Source of the DNA: Cloeon dipterum
Lineage: Eukaryota; Arthropoda; Insecta; Ephemeroptera; Baetidae
Direction of reading: 5' to 3'
DNA: 64,000 nucleotides
NCBI RefSeq assembly: GCF_949628265.1
Contig: NC_088789.1
Coordinates: forward strand, 4,332,886 to 4,396,885
How positions within the stretch are numbered: position 1 is the stretch's first letter; the number at the start of each line of letters is the position of its first letter. This document shows positions 24,001 through 36,000 of this stretch, in pieces. The notes below the pieces were generated by a model. It searched no databases. It was not told where the DNA came from and saw nothing but the letters and a program-made list of their open reading frames with translations. The position numbers and the translations under genes were made by a program.

Positions 24001-24976
24001 CGAATGCACCCAATTCCCTGAGTCCTTGAAGAGTGACAGGGTCGACTTGCTCTGTGGCGTCATTCTTAGCAGGATCGTTTTGTTCCTAATTTTTAGTTGT
24101 TAAAAATTACGCTTGAGAAGAATTACTTAGTGATAACTCACAGCAAAGAATTTCTCAGTGGGGTCGATCAGCATCTGCAGGGTTTCTCTTTGTTCTGCAT
24201 TCAAAACGTCAGGATAAGGAAACACCTGGCTGCCCTGGACCACCCCCCTGAACAGATTCATCGTGAAAGATTGGTTCTCCTTGGGCTCCTTGTCCTTGCT
24301 TGCCTCAGGCGGGGCCGATGCAAGTAGAGCTCTGCAAAAATGTTCCAAATTATCTATCTAAAAATATGTTCCAAAATAATGTGGAAATTATGTAATACTA
24401 ATAGTTTCATTGACTCTCGTGCAATGATTTATCAAAGCTCAAAATAACTTCTTATTTATTTATAGAACACTATAATATTCTATTATTTCAATATTTTACC
24501 CATTGAGAAACAAAAAATGTGTTTAAAAAGGAATATGTATTTTTCATTTTGCAATAAAAAATATGCAAAATAATTGGCATTAAGTTAATCATTGAATATG
24601 GTATTATATAATAGAGCTTGTAAAATAAATACACTAGTTTTCTGTGAGAGTGAAAGTTCTCTAGTTAAATTAGTCAAGGAAAGCAAGTCAAATAATTTAA
24701 CTTTTCATCTTCTTTATGTTATGTAATAAAGTCAAGTATGAAGTAGTAATTTTTAATTTTGCTGGACATTATTATACATATTGCTAGCATCATTTCATGT
24801 ATTTCTCTTGCGTAGTTTGCTGGAGGGAATGACAGTACAAAATTTCCATCATACAGCATTCATCCAGCATAAAACATGCAAAAAAGTGAGCAATTTTACC
24901 TGGGAACAATCTGTAGGGCATGTTGTTTTGGCTGCACCACCTTTACGGTGGAAACCAGGCGGCCCAGGCGGATCAT
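21046..24976 (-). CDS. ACADVL: Very long-chain acyl-CoA dehydrogenase, mitochondrial
   Basis: FAD enzyme of the first step of mitochondrial beta-oxidation of long-chain acyl-CoA, bound to the inner membrane. Eleven exons on the minus strand: 24900-24976, 24142-24331, 23993-24085, 23727-23852, 23026-23150, 22839-22969, 22613-22788, 22123-22555, 21510-21694, 21243-21455 and 21046-21183. They sum to 1887 nt, 628 residues (human precursor 655). The ATG at 24976 starts a basic presequence ([19 protein letters not shown]). Motifs: [62 protein letters not shown], and [13 protein letters not shown], whose glutamate (about E437) is the catalytic base. The long C-terminal extension ending [11 protein letters not shown] is specific to VLCAD/ACAD9, not to shorter-chain enzymes. 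Confidence 0.95.
23206..23430. repeat. Two diverged copies of a GC-rich motif in an ACADVL intron
   Basis: The blocks around 23214-23276 and 23371-23425 share, in order, a ggcwgctgsc-like start, a tgaccaaa run, a ttgcc segment and GGCTGGYGCGGCTG. They look like two diverged copies of one element in the same orientation, about 155 bp apart. No inverted ends or target duplication are visible. Confidence 0.4.
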
Positions 24977-25312
24977 GCTGAATTTGTCGAAGCCTAAACG
25001 AGACTGACACGATGCACTAATAAACTGGCTCGCGCGGCGAGGTGATTAATAAATGAATCTCGTGTATACTTTGACCTATTTGTTGTAATCGCAGACGTCA
25101 CTCCTCTCTCCGCCTTGCTTTGCTTGTGAAACACGCGCGTGTCGAGGCTCGCCTCGCCCCCTTTTCGCGGCTGCTCAGTCTGCTGGAAAAGCCCACATCC
25201 CGTGTTTTGTTTGGTGACAATCGTGGTTGCCGGGGTTTCGGCCGCTTGTTGTGCAATACCGTGATTATTGGGCCGAATTTACTGATGGGTCAGCATTCTT
25301 GACAGCCCAGCA
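24977..25312. promoter_or_regulatory. Divergent promoter of ACADVL (left) and CFAP20 (right)
   Basis: Only 336 bp separates the two start codons, which face apart, so both promoters and 5' UTRs lie here. The region is GC-rich for this genome and has no clear TATA box. I looked for a ciliary X-box (RFX) near CFAP20 and found only a GTTGCC half-site near 25227. Confidence 0.6.
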
Positions 25313-26004
25313 ATGTTTAAAAACACGTTTCAGAGCGGCTTCCTCTCGGTCCTCTACAGTATCGGCAGCAAGCCGCTGCAGATCTGGGACAAGAAGGTTC
25401 GCAATGGTCACATCAAGCGTATCACCGACAACGACATCCAGTCGCTTGTGCTCGAAATCGTCGGCACAAACGTTAGCACTTGCTACATCACCTGCCCCGC
25501 CGACCCTAGACAAACCCTCGGAATCAAGCTCCCGTTCCTCGTCATGATAATAAAAAACATGAAGAAGTATTTCACCTTTGAAGTTCAGGTTTGTGAATGA
25601 TCACGTCGTTATCTATTTGTACATTATCATTATACATACATACGCGATTAAAAGAAAAATATTATATTGACCAAATATTAATCGTTGTTTAAATTTAGGT
25701 GCTGGATGACAAGAATGTGCGGCGAAGATTCCGTGCCAGCAATTACCAGTCCACGACTAGGGTAAAACCGTTCATCTGCACGATGCCCATGCGCCTGGAT
25801 GACGGCTGGAACCAAATCCAGTTCAATCTGGCTGACTTCACGCGACGCGCTTATGGCACCAACTACGTAGAGACGTTACGTGTGCAGATCCATGCCAATT
25901 GTCGCATCCGCCGAGTGTACTTTTCGGACAGACTATACTCGGAGGACGAGCTGCCAGCCGAGTTCAAACTTTTCTTGCCCATCCAGAACAAAGCCAAACA
26001 GTGA
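25313..26004 (+). CDS. CFAP20: Cilia- and flagella-associated protein 20 (Bug22)
   Basis: Highly conserved inner-junction protein of axonemal doublet microtubules, needed for normal cilia and sperm flagella and for tubulin modification. Two exons, 25313-25588 and 25699-26004, with GT-AG borders in phase 0, encode 193 residues, exactly the length of the human protein. The sequence is nearly invariant with the family: [75 protein letters not shown]. The ATG and the full family N terminus agree. It is divergent from ACADVL and tail-to-tail with staufen. Confidence 0.97.
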
Positions 26005-26110
26005 CGGGTGCGCATGGTTATTGACAATTTTGCGAAAAACCTCCAAATAGTGCGTGTGTGACTACTACATAAAACTAAATTTACACGGCAATCGGCAGTT
26101 TTTATGTGGA

Positions 26111-26116
26111 AATAAA
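26111..26116 (+). terminator. CFAP20 poly(A) signal AATAAA
   Basis: Canonical hexamer about 107 bp after the CFAP20 stop. A minus-strand AATAAA (plus-strand TTTATT at 26150-26155) lies only about 35 bp on, probably the end signal of the converging staufen transcript. Confidence 0.65.
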
Positions 26117-26172
26117 ACATCAGATTTTGGTTGCGTAGTATTTTCTTTTTTTATTTTGAAGCTATGTAAGAA

Positions 26173-26285
26173 AGCAGAGGGCCAGCGCTAATCTCGTAAA
26201 TAGTGATTGGAATTTGCCAGTTGACGAGACTATGATAATTGTGAATTGTCTGAAAGTATGAGATTAGCGCAGTGGCCTCTCTGCT
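26173..26285. repeat. Long inverted repeat/hairpin at the 3' end of staufen
   Basis: Left arm 26173-26198 and right arm 26257-26285 are complementary along AGCAGAG, GGCCA, GCGCTAATCTC and TA, with two 2-nt bulges and one mismatch. The loop is about 58 nt. The stem of some 25 bp lies in the predicted staufen 3' UTR, downstream of the CFAP20 poly(A) signal. Confidence 0.7.
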
Positions 26286-27159
26286 GATCTAGAAGCTCAA
26301 AGGTAAAACATAACATGAAATTCACTGTGTGAGAGAAATATTGGACCGAGGGGGGCCAGAACGGGCCTCGGCAAGGACCCATTTTTATGTTATGGGCCTA
26401 ATACTTCCAAAGTGATGTCGCCTGCTGTCTGAGATCAGCTGGGGACGTCACCTTGATCTAAGGGACAAACAACAATCTACAGCATTTATTTTTTGTTTCA
26501 TTGGAAGAGCTTGTTGCTCAAGGGTTAATGAATTCTACGAGTGCTGAAATCAACCCATGGAGGCACCAAAAGTTTATAATTCTCATTAGATGGTACCAAT
26601 GTGTCAGAGAAAATAAGTTATAAAACTTGCATCTCCACGTTAGTCTGAAATGTCACAAAAAGTTAAGGACATGCCATTAGAAAATCGAAAAATTATGTTC
26701 AAAAGTGAAACTAAACTAGGCTTAAGTTGTAAAGACCTAAAAAGCAAGAAGTCAACTACGCTTTACTCATACAATTATTAACAACTCTGATTGCATCAAA
26801 ACCTTAAGAGCAGTCGAGTAATAAGAAAACAAAGAGAAATGAAAAGATTACAAAATTAATCTGCAAATTCACGATTTGTGTTAAATGGTGCGTCCGTGGG
26901 TGACTCCCGACATTGTGAGAACTAACAACACAGGCTAATCAAGAATACACAGGACCGACTCTAGTCGGGCACACCAAGATGCTTGACACAGAGAACTTCA
27001 TGAGTGAAGAGTCGAGGGGCTGAGGGCGGCCCTTGCTGCTAGAGCCGCCGCCAGAGCTCGGCCACCGCCTCTGTCGGGGCCAACAAAATGCTTCTTGATG
27101 AGTTTAGTTGCAGCACAACAGTTAGTTAGTTTAGGTTGATGAACAGAAGACAGCGTAGT

Positions 27160-27239
27160 TGGATGGCTCAACAATGCAAACCTCCAGCTGAGAGGGTTGC
27201 ATTGTTGGGCGATACATGGCCGCATCGTTGAGCCATCCA
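27160..27239. repeat. Nested hairpin in staufen 3' UTR
   Basis: Outer arms TGGATGGCTCAAC (27160-27172) and 27227-27239 are perfectly complementary. Inside, CAACAATGCAAACC (27169-27182) also pairs with 27195-27207 apart from one extra A. The two stems share CAAC, so they either stack or compete, giving a switch-like or branched structure near the start of the 3' UTR exon. Confidence 0.7.
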
Positions 27240-27744
27240 TTAGACACAGATTTTCTGAAAGAACAAAAAATATTTCTTAATCTAATGCTTATTCATTAAG
27301 TGTTGACTCAAATGGATATAGACATTTCCTTAAGATTTCAAGTTGAAAGATAAGACTTGCCAAGGAAACAACAAATTATTGTAGATAATAAAGGAATAGC
27401 TTCTATTGATTTTGGATTTAGATCCTTTTCTTGAAGAACAGGGCATAAATTTAAATTTTTTCTGAAAACTTTTCATTTGTGGAATTTAAATTTCGCATTT
27501 TTAATTTACACCAGACATTTTGCCAAAATTAAGCTTTGAAATAATAATTTAAAATATTAAATAGTACAGGGAAAAGAAGCTCATACTGGGAGACAAAAAA
27601 AATCACAAAGCCTCTAAAAATCTAAATATATTAAAAAATTTGAGTATGTGTCAAACCCGAGCACAGTCCTATGAAAGACCAAAAAAAGTTTGCCATAGAT
27701 CATTAATATTAAATTATTTCATTGCTTCCGAGTAATGGCCTTAC

Positions 27745-30700
27745 CTAATTGTCGCTTTTTTCGTCCTTTAAATTGAGGTTGGAAGTATTGAAACCATACT
27801 CGGAGAGAGCTCTCAAGGCTGTGTGCGCAGCTAGCTCCTGAGCGGCTTCAATAGTGGGCCCAGAGCCATGGTGGGTCTGTGGAGGATTGGTGGTCAGGGT
27901 GACCAAACTGAGAAACTCGTTCTGATTCACCTGGAGGAAATATTGCGAGTCACTCTCGGTTCAATAAAGTGCATGTAATGTGAAAACTCACTCTCGGAAA
28001 ATCAGAGTACTGCACGGTGAATTTCAAGAGCTTAGCCAGGTAGTTTAGCAGCGGCTTATTAGCTTGGCCGCCAGAGCTACCACTGGAGGAGTCCTGCTCC
28101 ACGTTGGTCTCCGCGGGTGCGGGTTCCGCCTCTACAGGACTAGCTGCACCTCCTTGGGCCTGTCCGACGATCTTGCCCGCGGTGACAAGCGCCTCGGCCG
28201 TCGGGGAGCTGCCTGAGTTGAGCAGTTCCTTGGCGATCAAAGCGGTCGTCTGGCAAACAGGGTTGGCCGCACCTTTGGCCGCCGAGCTGCCGGCCTGACC
28301 ATTGCTGGCAGCTGCGTCGGTCATCAGCAACAAGCCGGGCACCAGCTGGCGGCCACTGGTGCCCCCTGGCTGGCTCGTCGGCTCTTTCGACTCAACCAAG
28401 GCTTCGTCCTGGAACTTGACCTGTTTAAGCGTTTAGCGCGTTTAGTAAAAAAAAAAATACAAAGACAATTTTATCAGATGTGCATAGTAATGATATTTTA
28501 TAAAATTTGGAGAAAATTGTGAATTGGGGCAACTAATTTAACTAAAACGTTTTTAGATAAGAAACCATCATTCTCCATTTAGACAAGGAAGCTATAAGTC
28601 CGAAGAGTGTTAATTTTTGTTGCCTTTACTTGAAAAAAATAACAGATGAAAACAAAGACAAACAGCAATAATTATATTTCCTTGGATTAAGAAAACTGAA
28701 ATTAAATTTTAGATTGAAATAAATAATTTTTGTAGAAAATGACTATCGCAGCTTCCAACACAATGATTCTATTTTTTAAGAGACATGGGCCAATTTGAAA
28801 ACTAACCTTTCGGATTTTGTCCTTCTTATTTTTCAAGTCAGTATTTTCCACTGGCACGCAGTTGATTTTCTTGAGCATTGCTTCTGCAGCGCACCTCTTA
28901 GCCACCTTCTTGTTTGGTCCAAAACCAGTGCAGAACTGATCACCTACCGTGACCATTACTGCGAATTGTCTCCTCTTTGAATTGTTCCTGTCTTCCACAA
29001 GGGTGTACTCAGGCTCCTTTTCTTTCTTGGCCTGCTGAATTTGAATCAGCCTGGATATTGGGTTGATTTCTTCAACGCTCTCTTGCTTGCTTTTAGGCTC
29101 CTGCTGCAGTATAAATAGCATTTTTGTCAGCATTTCGGCAAGGGCACTGCACTCTCTTTCCCACCTGAGCAACCTTAATAAGGTTCCTCGTTTTCTTCTT
29201 GACGACAGGTTGCTTCTTTTTCGCTCTTAGAGGGACTACCACATCAGGAGGAGTCAGAGGAGGCAACTTCTTCAGCTCCTCCAGCATATTCTCTGCAGCT
29301 TTTTTCTTTGACGTCTGAGATACAAAGGACATTAAAAATACAGTTCAAAATTGAGAATAAAATGCTTACTTTTTTACTGTTTCCCTCTCCTTCAGTAATT
29401 ATGTCACCCACTTTGCAGCTGGTGAGGAAAGTCCTCATGTGTGGAGGACCCCTCTCCTTGATCACCTCGAAAGTCACAGCCAAATTTCTTTTCAAAGCTA
29501 TCTCGTGCACCTGAGAAATCGGGGACTTCAGGTTGCACCCATCTTCATCAATATCCTTGCCCTGGAATATTTTGATATTATTTTGCTGAAAATTAATGAA
29601 ATATTAATAGATATTCTCAGCATTTTAAATAATTTAAAACAGATTTTTGTCGACCTTGACACTTGCATCACCGTGCGACAAAACCTCCTCTTATAACAAT
29701 TCAACCAGGCCAAAATTCCAAAAATTTATATTTCAAAATTGTGAAGGGAATCACCTTTTTGAAGGCTGTAAACAGTTGCCAAATCAAGTGGGTTAAACAA
29801 CAAGGTGCTCTCATTAAAAATAAACTATGAAGGAAAAATGACGAAATTTGTCTTTAGAGTATTTTCAAAGTTTTTTTTGAAAAATCAAATTTTTGGCATA
29901 GTTTCACAACTAGTGCAAGGAGCGTTAATGACTAAGGAGTATTAAGGGAAATATATTGAAAAACGTAACAAATCTAAATTATATTTGAAAAATTTAAGGT
30001 GATTTCTAAAAATGTCTTTTTACCAGGCCATTTTCTTGACCACTGCTCTCTGGCAAGGGTAGCGCTTTCAATTCCATCAGGGCCTTGGCAGCGGCATCGT
30101 GCTTGGCCGCCTGGGCCGTCTTTCCCTGTCCAGAGAATTCTCTTTCGCCCACCTTTAGAGTAACATAAAAGATAGGGGGAGGAGCTGGAGGATACATGAT
30201 CTGTTTGTTGAAGTGGAAGCGCTGGTAGGGCAGGCCTCGCGGATACACAGGAGGAAACTGGCTTGGCAGTGGCTCTAGCAGTGTGTATGAAGTAGGCTCC
30301 CCTCGTTTCATTGCCAGTGCGTTCAGCTCAACAGTTGGCGTTACGTTTGCTTTGTGCACCTGATAAAAACAATTCAATCAATCTTAACAATTTAGGAAAA
30401 CACTAGCAGCCTCTAGAACATTGATAGACACGACAATTTTATTAGACAGGAGCCGATTGTGATAAATAATTTGATTAACATTATTTTCCAGGTGTAAGTC
30501 CCGTCTCTTAGACATGTATCCCCTAATTAAAATATATGCCAGCTTTATGTCTCTGTGTATGAAAAAAATCCTGGATCCTATGACTGACCTTCAGCACTCG
30601 CTGCGTTTTTGGAGGAGGGTGCTCAGAGCGCGTTTGGACCAGGGCGTTCGCAGCAGCAGCGTGTTGTGCTTTCTTGATGCTGGCGCCTTCAGCAGTGTAC

Positions 30701-31398
30701 TCCTCGTTTCCCAGCAGCAGGGTGACAGTGAACTGCTTCTTGTGTGCAGGGCCCGTCTCACTTGTCAGTCTGTACTGGTGGGTGATCTAGATAATATTTT
30801 TAATTAGCCACAAATAATACAGTGAACAGTGAATATAATTTAGCCACTGACTTTGTTAAATCTTGCCAGCTCGTTGATCAGGCACATGGGTGTCTTCTCT
30901 TTAGTGTTTGCCAAGGTGGACTGTAGGGGGGCAGAGGAGTCCGACGAGTCCCCAAGATCAGCGTCATCACCAGCAGAGTCTTCGGACTGCTGGGGCGTGG
31001 CGATTACCGTCGGAGCTCGTGGCGGCTCGTCAGCAGCAGCCACCGGCTGGACCACAGGGGCTGCCACGAGGGGGGCGGCCACTGGCACCATCACTCCAGC
31101 CGGAGACGGCTGCAAGCCCAACATCAGGTGGGGGTGTGACTGCGGCACGGCCAGCCGAGGCTGGGGCATCCGCATCGGGATTTGGTGGTGCGGCATCCTG
31201 CAAACAATCCATGAACAGTTGTCATTTAATTTAAATAATCAAGAATTGCCTGCTTGCCACGGTGCGCCGAATTATTTTTCAAAGAAAAAAAGAAAAACAA
31301 CTCATGATAAGAAACGGTTTCTTTCACCTGTTTGTGTTGCTGTTCGGAGGCTGCTGGTTCCGCGGCAGCTGATGAACCGAAACTGCAGGATGAATCAT
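27745..31398 (-). CDS. stau: Staufen, double-stranded RNA-binding mRNA localisation protein
   Basis: Binds structured mRNAs for localisation, translation control and Staufen-mediated decay. Coding exons on the minus strand: 31328-31398, 30852-31197, 30589-30786, 30024-30359, 29370-29561, 29165-29314, 28807-29103, 27992-28420 and 27745-27930; 2205 nt, 734 residues. dsRBD1 spans about 127-195 ([31 protein letters not shown]). dsRBD2 (about 208-300) is split by a Pro-rich insert, as in fly Staufen. dsRBD3 is about 330-395 ([30 protein letters not shown]), dsRBD4 about 445-515, and the C-terminal dsRBD5 about 655-725, preceded by an Ala/Ser-rich linker. The ATG at 31398 is in frame through the first intron with MPHHQIP. 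A tandem CAGCAG acceptor at 29101-29106 could add or drop one Gln. A 5' UTR exon ends at 31597. Confidence 0.93.
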
Positions 31399-31596
31399 TT
31401 CCCCTGCAACAGTAGGAAGGGTTGAAAAATCAAAATAAAACATAAACAGATGTGTGTCACTTTTGTAACGGAATGGAATAAATGGGTTCCCCACAGGGTC
31501 ATGGCGCGTTCGCCGAAAGCGAATAATCAGCTCGTTTGAAGGTGTTGGAGCCGAAATTTAATTTGTATGGGTTGCAAAAATTTTTTAAACGCTCAC

Positions 31597-31770
31597 CTAG
31601 GCTCCTGACTGACGAGCTCAATTTGAATTTCGGCCTAAAATGGTGAAATTGTACTTGGCAAACACAAAGAAAATCCTCAACAGAATGCGGCCATGTTTTC
31701 TGTTGTCGTCTCCACACTGCGCCACCAGAGCTCCGCACTTTTCTTTCAACATGCCCAACTAGCACCAGCA
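31597..31770 (-). other. stau: staufen 5' UTR exon
   Basis: A good donor (CTAG|GTGAGC) just below 31597 precedes the first coding exon, whose acceptor ends at 31404. The right edge is uncertain; the locally GC-rich 31680-31790 stretch is the likely promoter. Confidence 0.45.
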
Positions 31771-33021
31771 GTCTGTCTGGGAGATGAGAATGAGCACTTC
31801 CGACTCGTTCTTTTTAGAGCACTTCATGTTTCCAACAAGTGCGATTAAAATGAATCTTTCACCGGAGTTGAAATTAAGAAAAAAATCTTGAATAATATAA
31901 CTCGATTTATTATTCATCGAGAGATCTTAAATAACTTAAATTGATAAAAAAGTTCAGTTATCATATACTAGTTCAGAAATCCAATAATTGTTAAGATGAT
32001 CGTTCTCTGCCGGTTTTAAATTTTCCCAATAATTTGTGTATTTATGTTACTTAAAATACATAATTTTGAGGTTTGGTTATTTTTATTCATGTATCACAAA
32101 AATGATTCTCGTTAATCTATGCACTTGCCATTTTTGAAACAGAACTGATTTACTCCCAATGCTACATTTTAGAGGCAGATTATGCAACCAGGCTGCAAAC
32201 AGTCTGCCTGTGATGTGTAAAATGAAGATTCCACTGAAAAATTAATGGTGCTGTCGTTGCTCTACAATGGCTTTCAGATAAAATTTACTTGGAACACAAA
32301 CACCACGGTTTAGGAACCGGATTTCCTAAGAACCAGAGCCAATTGTAAAGCTTACGACATTGAAATAACAACTTCAGAGTTTAAAATAGTAACAAATAAT
32401 GTGACAGTAAATTGACCAAGGAACATTGGCACCTTTATTTTCAATGCCGTGGTCATACAGACAGATGAAAAACATCAGCGGATTTCCGTTGCCGGGGATG
32501 AAATGGAGCCCCCTATTAATTTTGTTTAGTTTGTGGCGGTTATATAGTTTAGATTTAAGTGGATCCGCCAATCATGTCGCGTTCAAAATAGGCAATTGCT
32601 GCTGCACGCAGAATCATTCTACACCGTCAGTCATCATACAAAGAGAATGAGATGAGGAAACCAAGTGTGTGCTCAACCTTTAATTTGTACAACTACTCTA
32701 CGTGCTGTCGCCACATTAAAATCCGCTTTCCTCTGCGGGATTGTGGCAGGAAATTGTGATTTCTCAGGTCATCAAAGTTGTACTCTGCCGCTCGTCGCAA
32801 GAATTCATGAGTTCTTTTTTCAATAGACGATAATATAACGTAAATGCACAAGATACGCAACACAAGGAGATGCAAAACATGAGCTTTGAGAAAAATCAAA
32901 AAGTTTAAAAACGATTGAAAACCAATCGTGAGCAGCGAGGCAATCAATCAAGTTTTCCTGCCAGAGCCTAGCAAGGCTACGGATAATACTCATCAGAGTC
33001 CAGTCAATAAGCGTTTCATTG
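31771..33021. other. Intergenic: staufen promoter and zinc-finger gene 3' UTR
   Basis: No coding frame. The stretch next to 33022 should be the 3' UTR of the zinc-finger gene. The middle (31850-32300) is AT-rich with no visible structure. Confidence 0.5.
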
Positions 33022-36000
33022 CTATGTAGCTGCTAAAGCTTGTTTCTTGAGACACTCGGGGCAGTACCAGGTGCCGACGGGCGGCACCTTGATGCCCACG
33101 CAGTCAAAGTGGTACCACTCGTGCTTGCAGTTCGGGTCGTCGCATCCGATCATCTCAGACACCTCGTCGTAAGGGCACCTGCAGTAGCAGTAGAGCTTCG
33201 TGTCCTGCGCCTGCTGCTGCTGCTCCGAGGGGTGCGCTCTAGTGAACGTCTCGATGGCATCCTGAATCGGCGACATGGAAGGCTCAGGCTCGTCCTCGTC
33301 GTCGGAATCGTAGTCCGCCTCAGAGCTCGAGTCGCTGGCAGCGGCCGCTTCCTCGCTGTACCTGTTGAACGAGCTTGTCGGCAGGGTAATAACCAGCTTG
33401 GGCCGGCGCCGGTACTCGTGGTCTTCAGCTGTCTTGCCGTCGCGTCCCAGCGCTACAAAGTCGATCACGTCAGTCAGGTGGCGCTCAGACTCGGTCATCT
33501 CGCGCGGCGACAGTGGCCGCTGCGGTGTTGTGCTTTCGGACACGATGCTGGAAGAGCGAGATTTCTTCTTTGACGGCCGCGGCGTTATGACGGGCAACAG
33601 TGGCACAGGCGAGAACAGGCCCATGCCTGACATACCGGAGTTCTCCTGCTCGTTGTCACCGTAGAACCTCTTGGGCACCCGCTTGCGCTTGGACGAACGG
33701 TTGCCGTCCACAATCTCGGTGCCCAGCTGCTCGGGTTGTGAGGGCTTCTTCTTCAGCTGGTTGGCCAAGAAGAAGCGAAGGTTGCTCTCGTAAATGGCGT
33801 CTGGCGACCAGTGGTCTTTGCGCTTCTTGCTCTGTGGCTGAGATGGCGACGAGTGGTGGTGCTGCGACTGCCGCTTCTTCTTCTTCGGTTTGCTTTTGTG
33901 GTCCAGCTGCTGCGGCAGAACAGTGTCCAGACTGCCACCACCGCCGCCGGCCACGCCGTTTTCCAGGCTCGGCGGCGGGGTGGGTGCTGGCGTGATGGAT
34001 GGGGAAAAGATCGATGACAGCGTTGGCGGCCGGTTCAGGCCTGGTTTGCGCGGGTGCTCGTCGTAGAAATTTTCGTCGTCTGATGCGGACTCATTTGTGT
34101 CCAAATCTGACTCGTGGAAGTACAGCACAGGAGGGCCAAGGTCGATGTGTTCGTCTTCCTCCTCCTCAACTGCCGCCTGCGCTGCCCCGTTTGGAAGCGA
34201 CTGCTCTCCTTTGGTCTTTTTCTTAAGCTTTTTCTTCAATTTGCGAGTCTTCTTTTCATTGTTGTCAGAACCAGAGTCGGATGAACTGCTCGAGGAAGAA
34301 CCACTGCTTGACGATCCAGAACCGCAGCTGCAGTTGGAACTGGAGCAACTGCACGAGCTGGAGTCACTGCCTGAGCTGCTGGAACTGCTGTCTGATGAAG
34401 AGCCTGAGCTTTCTTGACGCCTTCTCTTGTAAAACCTCGGCGGACTAAGCTGAATGCCTTCAGTGAAGCTAGCAACAATCGAATCTGAAGGGATTTGAAA
34501 GTTTTCCAACACAGGCATTGGCGGTTCGTCAACAGGTGGCTCATCCGGATCGTACGCCAGAACATTGAAGTAATCGTGGTCAGATTGAGTTACCAGTGAC
34601 AGTTCCTCTGCATTCAACTGCGGAGGCGCGGGGGGAGCTGGCTCTGGCTCCTTCACTTCCTCAGGGACAGAAGCCGGCTCTGCAACTTTGCCCTCTGGCT
34701 CAAGTACAGTCTCTTGATTGGCCTCTGCCTTAGGTTCGTTTTGGTCTTTAAAACTGTCCCAAACCGAATCGGTGGGCGCGGCAGTCACAGTGGCATCTAA
34801 ACCGACTTCCTCTTTGGGCGTTTCACTTTCCGCAACTGAACTTTCGTTTTTAACAGGAGAATCTTCTTTTGTTTTAACAGGACCATCCTCTACATCGGAG
34901 TCAGTCTCGCTGTCAGATGAAAGATTCAGTGGTGGCAAATCTAACACATCTCTCTTTGGAGTTGTTTTCTTTTCAACAGAGGGAGGTGTTTTCTTTTCAA
35001 CTGAGTCCACACGATCACTACTAACTACTGTTGGCTCTGACTTCATAGCCGAGTCCACTGGAAGGGAGTTTTCGACGTCTGTGGATATGCTATCCTTTTC
35101 CACGTCGAGCTTCTCCTCCTCCTCTGGAAGAGGCGGTGGAGGCGGCGGGGGTAGTGGAAGCGGATTATGAATGCTTCTGTCATGCCGGGCAAGCACCTTG
35201 CGCGAGATGAAGCTTTCGTTGCACTCGCCGCACGGGTAGCGGAAATCGTTTGTATGGAGTCTGAAATAAATAAAGCAATGAAAATTAGGTTATTTGAACA
35301 TTATTGAGAAATGGTGAAAGCTTTCTTCTCTAATTTAAGCGTGGAAAAAAGTAACTTAAAACACAAGAACATAAGTAAATAAGTAAAAACGTCGCTTTTT
35401 TGTAGGAATAGATAGAGTGAATGTGATTAAATGTAAACAGACATCACAAAGGGTTCTGGGAAAGATTTTGTAAATGTAGAGTGAATTTGTCTAAAATCAT
35501 TTTGGAATATAAATCTAAAACCGTTATTAAATTAGATGTTAAAACTTACTCCAACTAGGACGATAAAATTTATTGATCATCACTCCACAGCTATTGCAAG
35601 AAAATTGGGAAATACACCTCTACAATATCTTCAATGATTCCTGTGCGTGATAAAAATGCGACTTGATATTTCTCCCATTTCATGCTCAAAGTTAGTCTGC
35701 CTAACAAAATAAATTCTCCCTGGATAGTTTGAGTTTATAACTACCTTTTGTGAACTTTGAGAGCGACTGCCTTGCCAAAAGTAAGGCCGCATTCCTCACA
35801 CGTGAACTGCGGCGGGGGTATGCAGAAGTGGTAAACGTAGGGCCACTTTTTCTGCAAGCACTTTTTACACACAACACTCTCAGTCCCGTGCTTCCAGAAG
35901 AGATGCCTGGTCATGTCCGTTTTGTTCCTGTACGCTATGCAGCACTTGTGGCAGAAGTGGTTGAGCTTGTGCTTCCAGACGTGGCCCGAAAGCTTGGCCT

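Larger units (their letters stand above)
26150..27254 (-). other. stau: staufen 3' UTR exon
   Basis: The staufen stop codon TAG (27745-27747) is the last codon of its exon and is followed at once by a donor (GTAAGG). The next good minus-strand acceptor (TTCTTTCAG) opens an exon at 27254 that has no coding continuation. A minus-strand poly(A) hexamer at 26150-26155 would end it. It holds two long hairpins (26173-26285 and 27160-27239) and a shorter GC stem (about 26345-26370). Confidence 0.55.
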
